64,000 nt of DNA from Mycobacterium triplex (GCF_000689255.1 NZ_HG964446.1:821330-885329); one strand, 5' to 3'. Numbered from the stretch's first letter, positions 45,236-55,749 are shown. Numbers and translations are program-made. The notes: generated by a model from the letters alone, not told the origin.

Positions 45236-46378
45236 ATGCCGGCAAACCCCGACGACGCCTCGGTCACACCCCTGGTCCGCCACACCGCCGCCTGGGCGTG
45301 GCGTTTGCTGGTCATCTTCGCCGCGGCGCTCGCCTGCCTCTGGGTGGTGGCCAAACTCGAGGTCATCGTCGTGCCGGTGTTGCTGGCGTTGATGATCAGC
45401 GCGCTGCTGGTGCCCGTCGTGGACTGGCTGGACGGGCGCGGGCTGCCCCGCGGCAGCGCCGTCGCGCTGGTGTTGCTGGGCGGTTTCGCGCTGCTGGGCG
45501 GCATCCTCACCTTCGTCATCACCCAGTTCATCGTCGGTTTGCCGGATTTGACCGAGCAGGTCACCCGCAGCATCGACAGCACCCGGCGGTGGCTGATCGA
45601 AGGGCCCGCGCATCTGCGCAGCGAACAGATCACCAACGCGGGCAATGCCGCGATCCAGGCGCTGCACAACAATCAGTCGAAGTTGACCAGCGGCGCGCTG
45701 TCCACCGCGGCCACCCTCACCGAACTGCTGACCGCCGCGGTGCTGGTGCTGTTCACCCTGATTTTCTTCCTCTACGGCGGCCGCAACATCTTCGCCTACG
45801 TGGCCAAAATCGTCCCGGTCGGCGTTCGCGACCGGGTGATGGAAGCGGGCCGCGCCGGATACGGCTCGCTGATCGCCTACGTGCGGGCCACCTTCCTGGT
45901 GGCCTTCACCGACGCGGCCGGGGTGGGCGCCGGGCTGGCCATCATGGGCGTGCCGCTCGCGTTGCCGCTGGCGTCGCTGGTGTTTCTCGGTGCGTTCATC
46001 CCGCTGATCGGTGCCCTGATCTCGGGATTGGTGGCCGTGGTGGTCGCACTGCTGACCAAGGGAATCGTCTATGCGCTGATCACGCTCGGCCTGCTGGTCG
46101 TGATCAACCAGATCGAGTCGCATCTGCTGCAGCCGCTGGTGATGGGGCGCGCGGTGTCGATTCACCCGCTCGGGGTGGTGCTGGCGATCTCCACCGGCGG
46201 TGTGCTGGCCGGCATCGTCGGGGCCCTGCTGGCGGTCCCGACGGTGGCGTTCCTCAACAACGCGATTCAGGTGCTACTCGCCCCGGATCCGGCCGCCGAA
46301 GCCGAGCAGCTCGACGATGCCGACGACCCGGCCGTGCTGCACGCCAAAGCGGACCACCCCGAGCAGGTGTCCGACTAG
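45236..46378 (+). CDS. AI-2E family (PerM-type) membrane transporter (Rv0205-like)
   Basis: 380 residues from ATG 45236. Eight hydrophobic helices, with the central long polar segment and the late [13 protein letters not shown] motif that define the AI-2E/PerM family. Proteins of this family export signals or act as Na+/H+ antiporters; the role here is unknown. It is convergent with mmpL3, with 12 bases between stops. Confidence 0.87.
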   Translation: MPANPDDASVTPLVRHTAAWAWRLLVIFAAALACLWVVAKLEVIVVPVLLALMISALLVPVVDWLDGRGLPRGSAVALVLLGGFALLGGILTFVITQFIVGLPDLTEQVTRSIDSTRRWLIEGPAHLRSEQITNAGNAAIQALHNNQSKLTSGALSTAATLTELLTAAVLVLFTLIFFLYGGRNIFAYVAKIVPVGVRDRVMEAGRAGYGSLIAYVRATFLVAFTDAAGVGAGLAIMGVPLALPLASLVFLGAFIPLIGALISGLVAVVVALLTKGIVYALITLGLLVVINQIESHLLQPLVMGRAVSIHPLGVVLAISTGGVLAGIVGALLAVPTVAFLNNAIQVLLAPDPAAEAEQLDDADDPAVLHAKADHPEQVSD

Positions 46379-46390
46379 GACTCGAGCGGG

Positions 46391-49222
46391 TTACAACCGC
46401 CCCTCGCGGCGCAGCAGATCCTGCGCGGACAGCCCGCCGCCGGCGCGACGCCGCGGACGCGAATTGTCGCCGTTATCACCGCGGGCGTTCATCTTCTCGG
46501 TGGCGGCGTCGGAGTCGTTGTCCTCCGGCCGCATCACGGGACGCGCGGTGGTGGGCTCGGCCGGGTCGGCGGTGCCCTCGCGGTTGCCCGGCACCGGGAT
46601 GGCCCGGGTCTGCCCGGCCGACGGCGGTGGTGCCGGCGTGGCCGGCCCCGCTTGCCGTGCGACCTCGGGGTTGCCCTGCGCCGAGAAGCGCGTCGTCTTG
46701 GCTTCCGTCGGCTGGCTGGGCCGGGGCTGGGGACGGGCGGCGGTCGGGCCGGGAGGCAGCTCCGCGGCAGGTCGCGGCTCAGCAGGCTGCGGTCGCGACG
46801 GCTCGGGCGGCGAACCGGGGTGCGTGGGGTCGTGCGGCGCCCGCGGTGTCGCGGCCACCAGGCTGGCCGCGACCGGCGGCCGGACGGCCCGACCGTTGAC
46901 GGAGCTGCGCTTGCGCTCGTCGGGCAGGTCGATCTCGCCCAGGCCGATCTTGTTCTGCAGCCGCCGGGCCCAGCGCGGGGCCCACCAGCAGTCGTCGCCG
47001 AGCAGCTTCATCACCGAGGGCACCAGGAACATCCGGACCACGGTCGCGTCCAGCAGCAGCGCCGCCGCCAAGCCGAACGCCAGGTACTTCATCATCACCA
47101 AATCGGAGAACATGAACGAGCCGGCGACCACGGCGAGCACCAGCGCGGCGGCGGTGATCAACCGCCCGGTGGTCGCGGTACCGATCCGGATCGCCTCCGC
47201 GGTCGACATGCCGCGTTCGCGGGCCTCGACCATGCGGGAGACCAGGAACACTTCGTAGTCGGTGGCCAGACCGAAGCCCACCGCGACGACCAGCGCGATC
47301 AGCACCACCATCAGCGGCGTCGGCGTGAAGTTCAGCCACGTCGAGAAGTGCCCGTCGACGAAGATCCAGGTCAGGATGCCCAGCGTGGAGCCGAGCGTCA
47401 GCGCGCTCATCAGCGCGGCCTTGATCGGCAACACCACCGATCCGAACGCCAGGAACATCAGCAGTAGGGTGGCGGACAGCAGCAGCACCAGCATCAGCGG
47501 CGCCTTGGCGAACAGGCTGTGGATGCTGTCCTGTTCCAGCGCCGGCGTGCCGCCGACCAGCAGGGTCAGCCCCTTCGGTGGGCTGATAGCCCGCAGCTCG
47601 TTGATCTTCTTCTCGGCGTCGTTCTTGTTGACCAGGCCGTTCTGGATCACCCGTACCGAGTCGTCCTTGGGCACGGTGGTCCCGTTCGGCCCGTTGACGC
47701 AGGGGTTGCCCGCGATGACGGGGCAGGGACGCTCCTCCCACGTCTTGTCGGTAAATCCGGTGATCCCCGAGATCCTGTTGCGGATGTCGGCGACCTGCTG
47801 GTCGGTGACCTTGCTGTGGTTGTTGCTCTTGATCACCACGGTCAGCTGCTCGGTCCGGTACCCGGGGAACTGCTTGTCGAAGTGCTCCTGGGCCATGCGA
47901 ACGGGGTTGTCCGGCGGCAGGTACTTCTCGCTCATGCCGCCGAGCGACAGGTTGCCCAGGGGGATGACCAGCAGGATCATGCCGACGGCGATCGGGATGG
48001 CGAAGGCCAGCGGCCGCTTCATCACCCAGTTGACCAGCTTGCCCCAGAAACCGGCCTCGACCTCTTCGCGGGTCTTGGTCTTCTGCAGCCGGTCGGCGAG
48101 CCAGTTAAGCGAGGCCCGCGAATACTTCCAGTTACGCAGGAAGGGCACCCGGAACGCGGTCCGCACGCCGAGCGCGTCGACGTTGGCCCCGAGAATGCCC
48201 AGGCAGGCCGGTAGCAACGTGATCGACAGCAGCGCGGCAAGCCCCACCGCCGCAAAGATGGCGTAAGTCAGCGAATGCACGAAGCCCTGTGGCAGCACGA
48301 GCAGGCTGGCGCTCGAAGCGATGATCAGCAACGCCGAGAACACCACCGTACGACCGGCCGTCATCACCGTGCGTCGCACGGCGGCCTCGGTGTCGTAGCC
48401 CTCGGCGATCTCTTCGCGGAACCGGCTCACCACGAACAGGCCGTAGTCGATCGCAATACCGAAGCCGATCAGCGAGACCACCGGTTGGGCGAAGAAGTGC
48501 ACCGGGCCGAAGATGGCGGCGAACCGCAGGATGCCCAGTGATCCGGCAATGCTGAGCCCGCCCACGATGACCGGCAGCCCGGCGGCTACCGCGCCGCCAA
48601 ACACTAAGAACAGCACCACCGTCACCAGCGGGAGCCCCAGGTATTCCAGGAGTTTCTGGTCGCTGGCAATGGTGCCGGTCAGGGCGTTGGCGACGGGCTC
48701 CAGGCCGGCGAGTTCGACCTTGCCGCCGCCCAGCTTCTGCAGGGCCGGCTCGACGGCCTTGTAGTTGTTGAGAATGGTGTCGTCGTCGTCGCCCTTGAGC
48801 GGGATCGTGACGAAGGTGTGCTTGCGGTCGTCGGTTGCCATCCCCTTGACCTGGGCATTCGGGGGCTCGGCGCCGGGAGTCAACGCCAGCCAACCGGCCC
48901 AGCCGAGCACCTGGTCGGGATGGTCCTTGACGAACTTGTTCAGCTCGTCGACGGTCTGCTGATGCCACGCCGGGTCGTCGACGGTCTTGCCGTCCGGAGC
49001 GGTGAAGGTCGCCACGACCTGTGCGGTGCGGTCCCGGCCATAGGTCTTGTCGCCCAGAATCGAGGCCGTCACGGACTGGCTGCCGTCGTCGTAGAAACCG
49101 CTCTGCGTGACGTGCTTGCCCAGGCTCATCCCGAAGACACCGCCGCCAAGGCACAGAGCCACCATGACCCCGATCACGATGTACCGGTAGCGGTACACGG
49201 TTCGACCCCACCAGGCGAACAC
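46391..49222 (-). CDS. mmpL3: MmpL3, trehalose monomycolate transporter
   Basis: 943 residues from GTG 49222 with AAGGAG upstream; length equals the M. tuberculosis protein to within a residue. Twelve membrane helices and two porter domains. The essential proton-relay pairs are in A-I-D-Y-G-L-F and A-T-D-Y-E-V-F. The C-terminal 190 residues are cytoplasmic, Pro/Arg-rich and poorly conserved. It flips trehalose monomycolate for mycolic-acid wall building and is the target of SQ109-type inhibitors. Last gene of the trmB-NYN-mmpL3 run. Confidence 0.97.
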   Translation of the reverse strand: MFAWWGRTVYRYRYIVIGVMVALCLGGGVFGMSLGKHVTQSGFYDDGSQSVTASILGDKTYGRDRTAQVVATFTAPDGKTVDDPAWHQQTVDELNKFVKDHPDQVLGWAGWLALTPGAEPPNAQVKGMATDDRKHTFVTIPLKGDDDDTILNNYKAVEPALQKLGGGKVELAGLEPVANALTGTIASDQKLLEYLGLPLVTVVLFLVFGGAVAAGLPVIVGGLSIAGSLGILRFAAIFGPVHFFAQPVVSLIGFGIAIDYGLFVVSRFREEIAEGYDTEAAVRRTVMTAGRTVVFSALLIIASSASLLVLPQGFVHSLTYAIFAAVGLAALLSITLLPACLGILGANVDALGVRTAFRVPFLRNWKYSRASLNWLADRLQKTKTREEVEAGFWGKLVNWVMKRPLAFAIPIAVGMILLVIPLGNLSLGGMSEKYLPPDNPVRMAQEHFDKQFPGYRTEQLTVVIKSNNHSKVTDQQVADIRNRISGITGFTDKTWEERPCPVIAGNPCVNGPNGTTVPKDDSVRVIQNGLVNKNDAEKKINELRAISPPKGLTLLVGGTPALEQDSIHSLFAKAPLMLVLLLSATLLLMFLAFGSVVLPIKAALMSALTLGSTLGILTWIFVDGHFSTWLNFTPTPLMVVLIALVVAVGFGLATDYEVFLVSRMVEARERGMSTAEAIRIGTATTGRLITAAALVLAVVAGSFMFSDLVMMKYLAFGLAAALLLDATVVRMFLVPSVMKLLGDDCWWAPRWARRLQNKIGLGEIDLPDERKRSSVNGRAVRPPVAASLVAATPRAPHDPTHPGSPPEPSRPQPAEPRPAAELPPGPTAARPQPRPSQPTEAKTTRFSAQGNPEVARQAGPATPAPPPSAGQTRAIPVPGNREGTADPAEPTTARPVMRPEDNDSDAATEKMNARGDNGDNSRPRRRAGGGLSAQDLLRREGRL

Positions 49223-49274
49223 GTAAGCTCCTTACTGGATCACTAACAGCGACCCGCGCATCGGTTTTCCAGTG

Positions 49275-50000
49275 TCACACACGCGTGGTCAAGAGCGCGG
49301 ACAGCGGCCGGAACGGCTGCAGCCACGCTCCCCGGTCGGGCAGCGAATCTAGGCCGATTCGCGGCAGCGGTTCCCGGAAAACACCTTCGATGTCTTCCAG
49401 ATCAACGAAGTCCAAGGTATCCGACGCTAGTGCCCAACTCGCATGTTCGCGAAATCCGATCACTTGGACGGGGGTCGTGTCACCGACCCCGGTGCGTGCG
49501 ATCTCCTCGAGCGGCTGACGGAACGCCTGACCGTCGGCGGACGCCACGACCAGCGCCGCGAGCCCTTCTTGCCGCCGCAGTTCGATGTGGGCCAGCATGT
49601 CCCGGTCGACATCACTGTCTTCATCTATTTTCGGCTTGGCGAAGACCGCAAACCCCACGTTACGCAAAGCATCCACCCAGGGTCGAACGACGTCGGCGCT
49701 GCCCGGGGCGATGTTGGTGAACACCGTGGCCTCGGGTTCGACGACGACGCCCGGACGGGCCGCGCTGACCTCCGCGGTGCGGGTCAGCAGCCACCGGCCC
49801 AGCGCATCGAACCGCGGGCGTTCCAAAGCGGTGGGTCGACGGCCCAGGATCGAGCCGAGGCCCATGTCGAGGTTGGGGGCGTCCCACACCAGCAGCACGC
49901 GCCGCGGCGCCGCATCGAAGCTGTCCAGGTCCCCCGACGGCGCCGCCGGCGAGGTTTCTCCGGCGGGCGCGGCCGTTTCTTCAGCGAGGCTCATACTCAT
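49275..50000 (-). CDS. NYN/PIN-like domain protein (Rv0207c-like)
   Basis: 241 residues from ATG 50000, overlapping the trmB stop (ATGA). The core V-L-L-V-W-D-A-P-N-L-D (about residues 35-45), V-D-R-D-M-L and V-V-A-S-A-D-G gives the acidic residues of a NYN ribonuclease fold. A low-complexity N-terminus precedes it. RNA is the likely substrate. It lies between a tRNA methyltransferase and mmpL3, an old conserved order in mycobacteria. Confidence 0.82.
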   Translation of the reverse strand: MSMSLAEETAAPAGETSPAAPSGDLDSFDAAPRRVLLVWDAPNLDMGLGSILGRRPTALERPRFDALGRWLLTRTAEVSAARPGVVVEPEATVFTNIAPGSADVVRPWVDALRNVGFAVFAKPKIDEDSDVDRDMLAHIELRRQEGLAALVVASADGQAFRQPLEEIARTGVGDTTPVQVIGFREHASWALASDTLDFVDLEDIEGVFREPLPRIGLDSLPDRGAWLQPFRPLSALLTTRV

Positions 50001-50797
50001 CGTCTTTTCCAGATGAACTCGGATACGGAGCTGCCCACTGCGTGGGCCTTCAGCTCGTATTTGGTCGTCGGGCGCACGGTCGAGATCGGCAGGTCGCTGC
50101 CGGGATCGACGCGACAGAGCCGCGGTTCGGCGTCGCCTACTTCGGCCATCTGCTCGGCGTAGCCGGGGTGGTCCGTTGCGGCGTGCAGGACACCACCGGG
50201 GAGTAGCCGGTCAGCGATCAGGCCAACCGTGGCCGGCTGCAGGAAGCGGCGCTTGTGGTGGCGGGCCTTCGGCCACGGGTCGGGGAAGTAGAGACGAAGC
50301 CCGGTCAGCGAAGCCGGTGCGATCAGATACCGCAGCACGTCGATCCCGTTGCCGCGGATCAGCCGGATGTTGTCGACCCGCTCGCGCTCGATCGCGCACA
50401 GCAGCTGCGCCAGGCCGCGCTTGTAGACCTCCACCGCGATCACGTCGATTTCGGGTTCTTCGCGGGCCATCGCCAGCGTCGACGTGCCGCTGCCGCAGCC
50501 GATCTCGAGCACCAGCGGTGCCCGCCGGCCGAACCAGGCCGACGTGTCCAGCGGTTCGAAACGGTGCGGGATGTCGGAGCGGCCCACCGTCGGCCACAGC
50601 CGCTCCCAGGTCTCGCGCTGGCCGCCGGACAGGGTGGAACGCCGGGAACGGAAGCCGGTGGCGGGCAGATAGCCCCGTTCGGGGGCGCCCGAACCGTCCG
50701 GCTCCGACCCGGGCGTCACGCCTTCTTCGGTATCCAGGCCGGCTCCCACCTCCACCGGTGCGTCGGGACACGTCCCGACCCCGGGTTGCGCATGCAT
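49997..50797 (-). CDS. trmB: tRNA (guanine-N7-)-methyltransferase TrmB
   Basis: 266 residues with ATG 50797, which fits the M. tuberculosis length; the frame extends to 50857. SAM motif V-L-E-I-G-C-G-S-G-T-S and the family signature Y-F-P-D-P-W-P-K-A-R-H-H-K-R-R are clear. It forms 7-methylguanosine at position 46 of tRNA. The first 45 residues are a non-conserved acidic/glycine extension. First gene of the run leading into mmpL3. Confidence 0.94.
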   Translation of the reverse strand: MHAQPGVGTCPDAPVEVGAGLDTEEGVTPGSEPDGSGAPERGYLPATGFRSRRSTLSGGQRETWERLWPTVGRSDIPHRFEPLDTSAWFGRRAPLVLEIGCGSGTSTLAMAREEPEIDVIAVEVYKRGLAQLLCAIERERVDNIRLIRGNGIDVLRYLIAPASLTGLRLYFPDPWPKARHHKRRFLQPATVGLIADRLLPGGVLHAATDHPGYAEQMAEVGDAEPRLCRVDPGSDLPISTVRPTTKYELKAHAVGSSVSEFIWKRR

Positions 50798-50857
50798 TTG
50801 TCCATGGTGGCTTATGAATCCCCGATGTAGCCGCCCCTGGTCCAGATTGATACCCAA

Positions 50858-50873
50858 CAGTTGCCTTCAACTG
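50858..50873. promoter_or_regulatory. Inverted repeat in the trmB/GTPase-like divergent gap
   Basis: CAGTTG-CCTT-CAACTG, perfect 6-base arms with a 4-base spacer, about 60 bases upstream of trmB. A candidate operator for the trmB-mmpL3 run; the regulator is unknown. Confidence 0.4.
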
Positions 50874-51037
50874 GTAACAGATAGACGGTGGCTCGCAACT
50901 CGAAGACGCAAGTGCCACTATGCGGTGGGGCTGGATCGTCGGCAAGGCAAACAGGCCCGGCGTCGGCGACGACCCCGCATGCGACGGGAGCAACGCCGGC
51001 GGTGGGGTGCCGGCCGATCGGATCGAGCAGGCAAGAA

Positions 51038-52072
51038 ATGAAGGTGCGGGGGAGCCAAGTTTTCGTCGACGAGCTGGAGCGGTTTGCTGCCGAATGTGAC
51101 GACGCGCGGGTGAGCGCGATCGCCGAGCAGGCTGCCGCGCCGCTGCGGGTGGCGGTGCGCGGACGGGCCGGGGCCGGTCGCGGCACCGTGGCCCGCGCCC
51201 TGGCATACGCGGAAACCCCGGCCGGAATCGCGGTCATGCCGGCCGGCAGCGACGCCGATGTCGTCGTCCAGGTCATCGCCGAAGTGGTCAAACCCGAGGA
51301 CGCCGACGCGATCGCGGCCGCCGGGTGCCCGGTGCTGGCGGTGCTCAACAAGGCCGACCTGGTCGGCTCGCTGTCGGGTCGCACCGGGAACGGGCCGCTA
51401 CAGGCCGCGCGCACCCGGTGCGCGCGGCTGGCCGAGGTCGCCGGCGTCCCGGTCGAACCGATGAGCGCTTTGCTGGCCGTCGCCGCGTTCGAGGGATTCG
51501 ACGCCGCGTCGTGGGCGGCGCTGCGGACGCTGGCCGACCACCCCGGTTGCCTGGACGGCTCGTTCGAGGACTTCGTCGCGGCCGACAACCCCGTGCCGAC
51601 GCGGGCGCGGCTGCGGCTCCTGGACAGCCTGGACCTGTTCGGCACCGCGCTGGGCATCGCCGCGGTCCGCCGGGGCGGCACGGAACCACAGGTCCGTGCC
51701 CTGCTGCGCCGGGTCAGCGGCATCGACGCGGTGATCGCCCGGTTGTCGGCGCTGGGCGCCGAGGCGCGCTACCGGCGGGTGCTCGAGGCCACCGTGGAGC
51801 TGGAGGCCCTGGCCGTCGGCCGCTTGATCGGGGAACGGATCAGCGAATTCCTGTCCCGCGACGACACCGTGGTCGCGCGGATGGCCGCCGCGATCGAGGT
51901 AGCCGAGGCGGCGGGGTTGGACGCCGGCGGCGGGGGCGACCCGGCCGGGCACCTGGCCCGGGCGGCGCGGTGGCAGCGTTACGGGCGCGAATCGGCGAGC
52001 GAATTGCACCGGGCCTGCGGTGCGGACATCGCCCGGGGATCGCTGCGGCTGTGGTCGCGGGAGTCGGCATGA
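51038..52072 (+). CDS. Degenerate GTPase-like protein (Rv0209-like)
   Basis: 344 residues from ATG 51038. A Walker A-like loop G-R-A-G-A-G-R-G-T (about 42-50) lacks the usual lysine, while L-N-K-A-D (about 103-107) is an intact G4 motif of GTPases. The rest is helical. It was probably a P-loop GTPase that lost tight nucleotide binding. Its stop overlaps the start of the next, related gene, so the two products likely act as a pair. Function unknown. Confidence 0.72.
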   Translation: MKVRGSQVFVDELERFAAECDDARVSAIAEQAAAPLRVAVRGRAGAGRGTVARALAYAETPAGIAVMPAGSDADVVVQVIAEVVKPEDADAIAAAGCPVLAVLNKADLVGSLSGRTGNGPLQAARTRCARLAEVAGVPVEPMSALLAVAAFEGFDAASWAALRTLADHPGCLDGSFEDFVAADNPVPTRARLRLLDSLDLFGTALGIAAVRRGGTEPQVRALLRRVSGIDAVIARLSALGAEARYRRVLEATVELEALAVGRLIGERISEFLSRDDTVVARMAAAIEVAEAAGLDAGGGGDPAGHLARAARWQRYGRESASELHRACGADIARGSLRLWSRESA

Positions 52073-53607
52073 GCGAAAACGCGTCCGGCGCGGCCGAGGT
52101 CGACGAACTGGTGGCGGCGATCGGGCCGCGGCTGGATCCGCCGGCCATCACCCGCCGCGAGGTGGTGTTGGTGACCGGCCCGTGGATGGCGGGTGTGACC
52201 GGGGTGGCCACCGCACTCGGCGAGCGGCTGCCCGAGCACAAGTTCGTCGAGTCGACCGATCTGCAGCCCGGCGAGGCGCCGACGGCGGTGGTGTTCGTCG
52301 TCTCCGCGGCCGCCGAACTCACCGCATCGGACTGCGCGCTGCTTGATGCGGCCTGCGAGCACACCGACGTGGTGGTCGCGGTGGTGTCCAAGATCGACGT
52401 GCACCGGGCCTGGCGCGACGTGCGCGGCGCCAACCGCGACGCACTGGCCGCCCATGCGCCGCGCTACGCCCGGGTGCCGTGGATAGGTGTGGCCGCCGCG
52501 CCCGAGCTGGGTGAGCCGCAGCTGGACGACCTGGTCGAAACCGTCTCGGCGCAACTCGCCGCCCCGGACATCGCGCGACGAAACCGGTTGCGGGCCTGGG
52601 AATCCCGGCTGCAAACGGTCGCGCAGCGGTTCGACCGCGACGCGGACGGCGCCGGGCGGCGGGCCCGGGTCGACGCGCTGCGTGAGGAGCGCATCACCGC
52701 CCTGCGTGAGCGCCGGCAAGCGAAATCCGAGCGCACCATCCGGATGCGCAGCCAGACCCAGCAGGCACGGGTGCAGCTGTCGCACTTCGCGCTCAACCGG
52801 TGCTCGTCGGTGCGCAGCGAGCTGCAGTCCGACGTCGCGCGGCTGCCCCGGCGGGAGATGGCCGGATTCGAGGCACACGCGCGGGGCCGCGCCGCCGAGG
52901 TGGTCAGCGAGGTCGACGTGGGCACCACCACCCAGCTCGACGACGTCGCACGCGAGCTGGAGGTGCCGCTGGAGTTACCGCCCGTCGAGCAGCTGCCCAC
53001 CGTCGACGTCGCGCCCCCGCCGCTGAAATCCCGGCGGCAGGAGACCTGGCTGATGCTGCTGTTGGGCATCGGGTTCGGGGTCGGCGTCGCGCTGACGCTG
53101 TCCCGGTTGCTGGCCGGCGTGGCCCAGCGGCTGAATCCGGCGCTGCAGATCGCCGGCGCCGTGCTGTGCGTGGCGGTCGGTCTGGCGGTCACCGTGCTGG
53201 TGGTCAAACTGCGCGCCCTGCTGCATGACCGGTCGTTGCTGGACCGCTGGACCGGCGACCTGACGTCGTCGCTGCGCTCGGTCGTCGAGGAGCTGGTGGC
53301 GACCCGCGTGCTGGCCGCCGAGTCGGCGCTGAGCACCGGGCTGGTTGCACAGGACGAGGCCGCGAACACGCAGGTGTCGGAGCAGGTCAGTGAGATCGAC
53401 ACCGAACTGCGCGAACACGCCATCGCCGCGGCCCGCGCCGCGGCCGCCCGGGACCGGGAAATGCCCACGGTTCGGGCGGCGCTGGAAGCGGTACGTGCAG
53501 AACTCGGCGAACCGGGTATCCCCCAACCCGATGGCCACCCCGACGACACCGGCGGGCCAGAAAGCACTAAATCGGGCCCGAGGAGCGCGGATGAGGACAA
53601 TTCGTGA
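52069..53607 (+). CDS. Membrane-anchored degenerate GTPase-like protein (Rv0210-like)
   Basis: 512 residues from ATG 52069, overlapping the previous stop. The Walker A position reads G-P-W-M-A-G-V-T without lysine, and V-S-K-I-D (near 108) stands where G4 would be. An Arg-rich helical stretch (about 180-250), two membrane helices (about 330-350 and 362-385) and a helical tail follow. The layout recalls dynamin-like or YcjF-like membrane GTPases. With the preceding gene it forms a conserved mycobacterial pair of unknown role. Confidence 0.7.
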   Translation: MSENASGAAEVDELVAAIGPRLDPPAITRREVVLVTGPWMAGVTGVATALGERLPEHKFVESTDLQPGEAPTAVVFVVSAAAELTASDCALLDAACEHTDVVVAVVSKIDVHRAWRDVRGANRDALAAHAPRYARVPWIGVAAAPELGEPQLDDLVETVSAQLAAPDIARRNRLRAWESRLQTVAQRFDRDADGAGRRARVDALREERITALRERRQAKSERTIRMRSQTQQARVQLSHFALNRCSSVRSELQSDVARLPRREMAGFEAHARGRAAEVVSEVDVGTTTQLDDVARELEVPLELPPVEQLPTVDVAPPPLKSRRQETWLMLLLGIGFGVGVALTLSRLLAGVAQRLNPALQIAGAVLCVAVGLAVTVLVVKLRALLHDRSLLDRWTGDLTSSLRSVVEELVATRVLAAESALSTGLVAQDEAANTQVSEQVSEIDTELREHAIAAARAAAARDREMPTVRAALEAVRAELGEPGIPQPDGHPDDTGGPESTKSGPRSADEDNS

Positions 53608-53785
53608 CCGTTTGAGCGCTTCTGAATCGTTGTTGTGAGAAGGCTTATACCCGCCCGGGCCTTCCCCAGCAAGGGGATCACGATAACCTGTAGCTAACGC
53701 CACCATGTCAATATCTGTGTGGGCGACCGCATACGCGACCACCAATTTGCGCCCACGCGTACGGAGATGAATTCAGGAGAGTTCG
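53608..53785 (+). promoter_or_regulatory. pckA leader and promoter region
   Basis: 178 bases without a gene. It contains a short hairpin TCCCC-AGCAA-GGGGA, then an AT-richer stretch (TAACCTGTAGCTAAC) that could hold the promoter. Next come the arms GTGGGCG (53719-53725) and CGCCCAC (53750-53756), which could fold in the leader. GGAGA sits upstream of the ATG at 53786. No known riboswitch was recognised. Confidence 0.4.
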
Positions 53786-55612
53786 ATGACCTCAGCGACC
53801 ATTCCCGGTCTGGACAACGCACCCACCAATCATCGTGGGCTGTTGGCGTGGGTAGAGGAGGTCGCCGAGCTGACCCAGCCCGACCGGGTTGTGTTCGCTG
53901 ACGGATCCGACGAGGAGTTCAACCGGCTGGCCGAGCAGCTGGTCGAGGCCGGCACCCTGACGAAGCTGAACGAGGACAAGCGCCCCAACTCCTACCTGGC
54001 GCTGTCCGACCCGTCCGACGTGGCGCGCGTGGAATCCCGGACCTTCATCTGCTCCGAGCGCGAGGCCGACGCCGGCCCGACCAACAATTGGATGGACCCG
54101 AGCGAGATGCGGTCCACCCTGAACGACCTGTACCGCGGCTGCATGCGCGGTCGGACCATGTGGGTGGTGCCGTTCTGCATGGGACCGCTCGGTGCCGAGG
54201 ACCCGAAGCTGGGCGTGGAGATCACCGACTCCGAGTACGTCGTCATCTCGATGAAGGTGATGACCCGGATGGGCAAGGCGGCGCTGGAAAAGATCGGCGA
54301 CGACGGATTCTTCGTCAAGGCGCTGCACTCGGTGGGCGCCCCGCTGGAGTCGGGCGCCAAAGACGTGCCCTGGCCGTGCAGCGACACCAAATACATCACC
54401 CACTTCCCGGAGACCCGCGAGATCATGAGCTACGGCTCGGGCTACGGCGGCAACGCGCTGCTGGGCAAGAAGTGCTACTCGCTGCGCATCGCCTCGGCGA
54501 TGGCGCACGACGAGGGCTGGCTCGCCGAGCACATGCTGATCCTCAAGTTGATCTCCCCGGAGAACAAGGCCTACTACTTCGCCGCGGCGTTCCCGTCGGC
54601 GTGCGGCAAGACCAACCTCGCGATGCTGCAGCCGACCATCCCGGGCTGGCGTGCCGAGACCCTCGGTGACGACATCGCCTGGATGCGCTTCGGCAAGGAC
54701 GGCCGGCTCTACGCGGTCAACCCCGAGTTCGGCTTCTTCGGCGTCGCGCCGGGCACCAACTGGAAGTCCAACCCGAACGCGATGCGCACGATGGAGGCCG
54801 GCAACACCGTCTTCACCAACGTCGCGCTGACCGACGACGGCGACGTGTGGTGGGAAGGCCTCGAGGGCGACCCGCAGCACCTGATCGACTGGAAGGGCCG
54901 CGACTGGACACCCGAGTCCGACGAGAAGGCCGCGCACCCGAACTCCCGCTACTGCACCCCGATGTCGCAGTGCCCGATCCTGGCGCCCGAGTGGGACGAC
55001 CCGCAGGGGGTGCCGATTTCCGGCATCCTGTTCGGCGCGCGCCGCAAGACGACGGTGCCGCTGGTGACCCAGGCCCGCGACTGGCAGCACGGCGTCTTCA
55101 TGGGCGCCACCATGGGCAGCGAGCAGACCGCCGCCGCCGAGGGCAAGGTCGGCACCGTGCGCCGCGACCCGATGGCCATGCTGCCGTTCCTGGGCTACCA
55201 CGTCGGTGACTACTTCCAGCACTGGATCGACCTGGGGAAGAACTCCGACGAGTCCAAGCTGCCCAAGGTTTTCTTCGTCAACTGGTTCCGCCGCGACTCC
55301 GACGGTGGCTTCCTGTGGCCGGGCTTCGGCGAGAACAGCCGGGTGCTCAAGTGGATCGTCGACCGCATCGAGCACCAGGCCGGCGGCCAGGACACCCCGA
55401 TCGGCATCGTGCCGACGGCCGACGACCTGGACCTCGACGGTCTCGACATCCAGGGTGGGGACGTGGCCAAGGCGCTGGCGGTCAACGCGGCCGAGTGGCG
55501 CGAGGAGCTGCCCCTGATCGAGGAGTGGTTTGAGTTCGTCGGCGACAAGCTGCCCACCGGCGTCAAGGACGAGTTCGAGTCGCTCAAGCAGCGGCTGGCC
55601 GAGTCCGACTGA
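53786..55612 (+). CDS. pckA: Phosphoenolpyruvate carboxykinase (GTP)
   Basis: 608 residues from ATG 53786. GTP-dependent class: active-site Cys273 in [12 protein letters not shown], which also forms the kinase-1a loop; other family blocks (N-P-E[10 protein letters not shown], F-x-V-N-W-F-R) are intact. It converts oxaloacetate to phosphoenolpyruvate in the cytoplasm and is needed for gluconeogenesis when the cell grows on fatty acids, which fits the lipid-import and oxidation genes around it. A strong terminator follows. Confidence 0.97.
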   Translation: MTSATIPGLDNAPTNHRGLLAWVEEVAELTQPDRVVFADGSDEEFNRLAEQLVEAGTLTKLNEDKRPNSYLALSDPSDVARVESRTFICSEREADAGPTNNWMDPSEMRSTLNDLYRGCMRGRTMWVVPFCMGPLGAEDPKLGVEITDSEYVVISMKVMTRMGKAALEKIGDDGFFVKALHSVGAPLESGAKDVPWPCSDTKYITHFPETREIMSYGSGYGGNALLGKKCYSLRIASAMAHDEGWLAEHMLILKLISPENKAYYFAAAFPSACGKTNLAMLQPTIPGWRAETLGDDIAWMRFGKDGRLYAVNPEFGFFGVAPGTNWKSNPNAMRTMEAGNTVFTNVALTDDGDVWWEGLEGDPQHLIDWKGRDWTPESDEKAAHPNSRYCTPMSQCPILAPEWDDPQGVPISGILFGARRKTTVPLVTQARDWQHGVFMGATMGSEQTAAAEGKVGTVRRDPMAMLPFLGYHVGDYFQHWIDLGKNSDESKLPKVFFVNWFRRDSDGGFLWPGFGENSRVLKWIVDRIEHQAGGQDTPIGIVPTADDLDLDGLDIQGGDVAKALAVNAAEWREELPLIEEWFEFVGDKLPTGVKDEFESLKQRLAESD

Positions 55613-55632
55613 GGCGGGCGGGAACTTCGAAT

Positions 55633-55668
55633 CGGGCTGGCGCGCAAGTCGCGCCGGCCCGATTTTTT
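55633..55668 (+). terminator. Intrinsic terminator of pckA
   Basis: A 12-bp stem (55633-55644 with 55650-55661, one G-U pair) around the 5-base loop CAAGT is followed by ATTTTTT (T-run 55663-55668), 20 bases after the stop. Such a canonical stem plus T-run is rare in mycobacteria. Confidence 0.92.
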
Positions 55669-55749
55669 GTCGGCAAAAGGCGACAAGCAGTTGTTTGGAA
55701 CGCCATGCTTCGGTCTATTAACAGCTAACACCGGAAACCTGGAAGGCTG

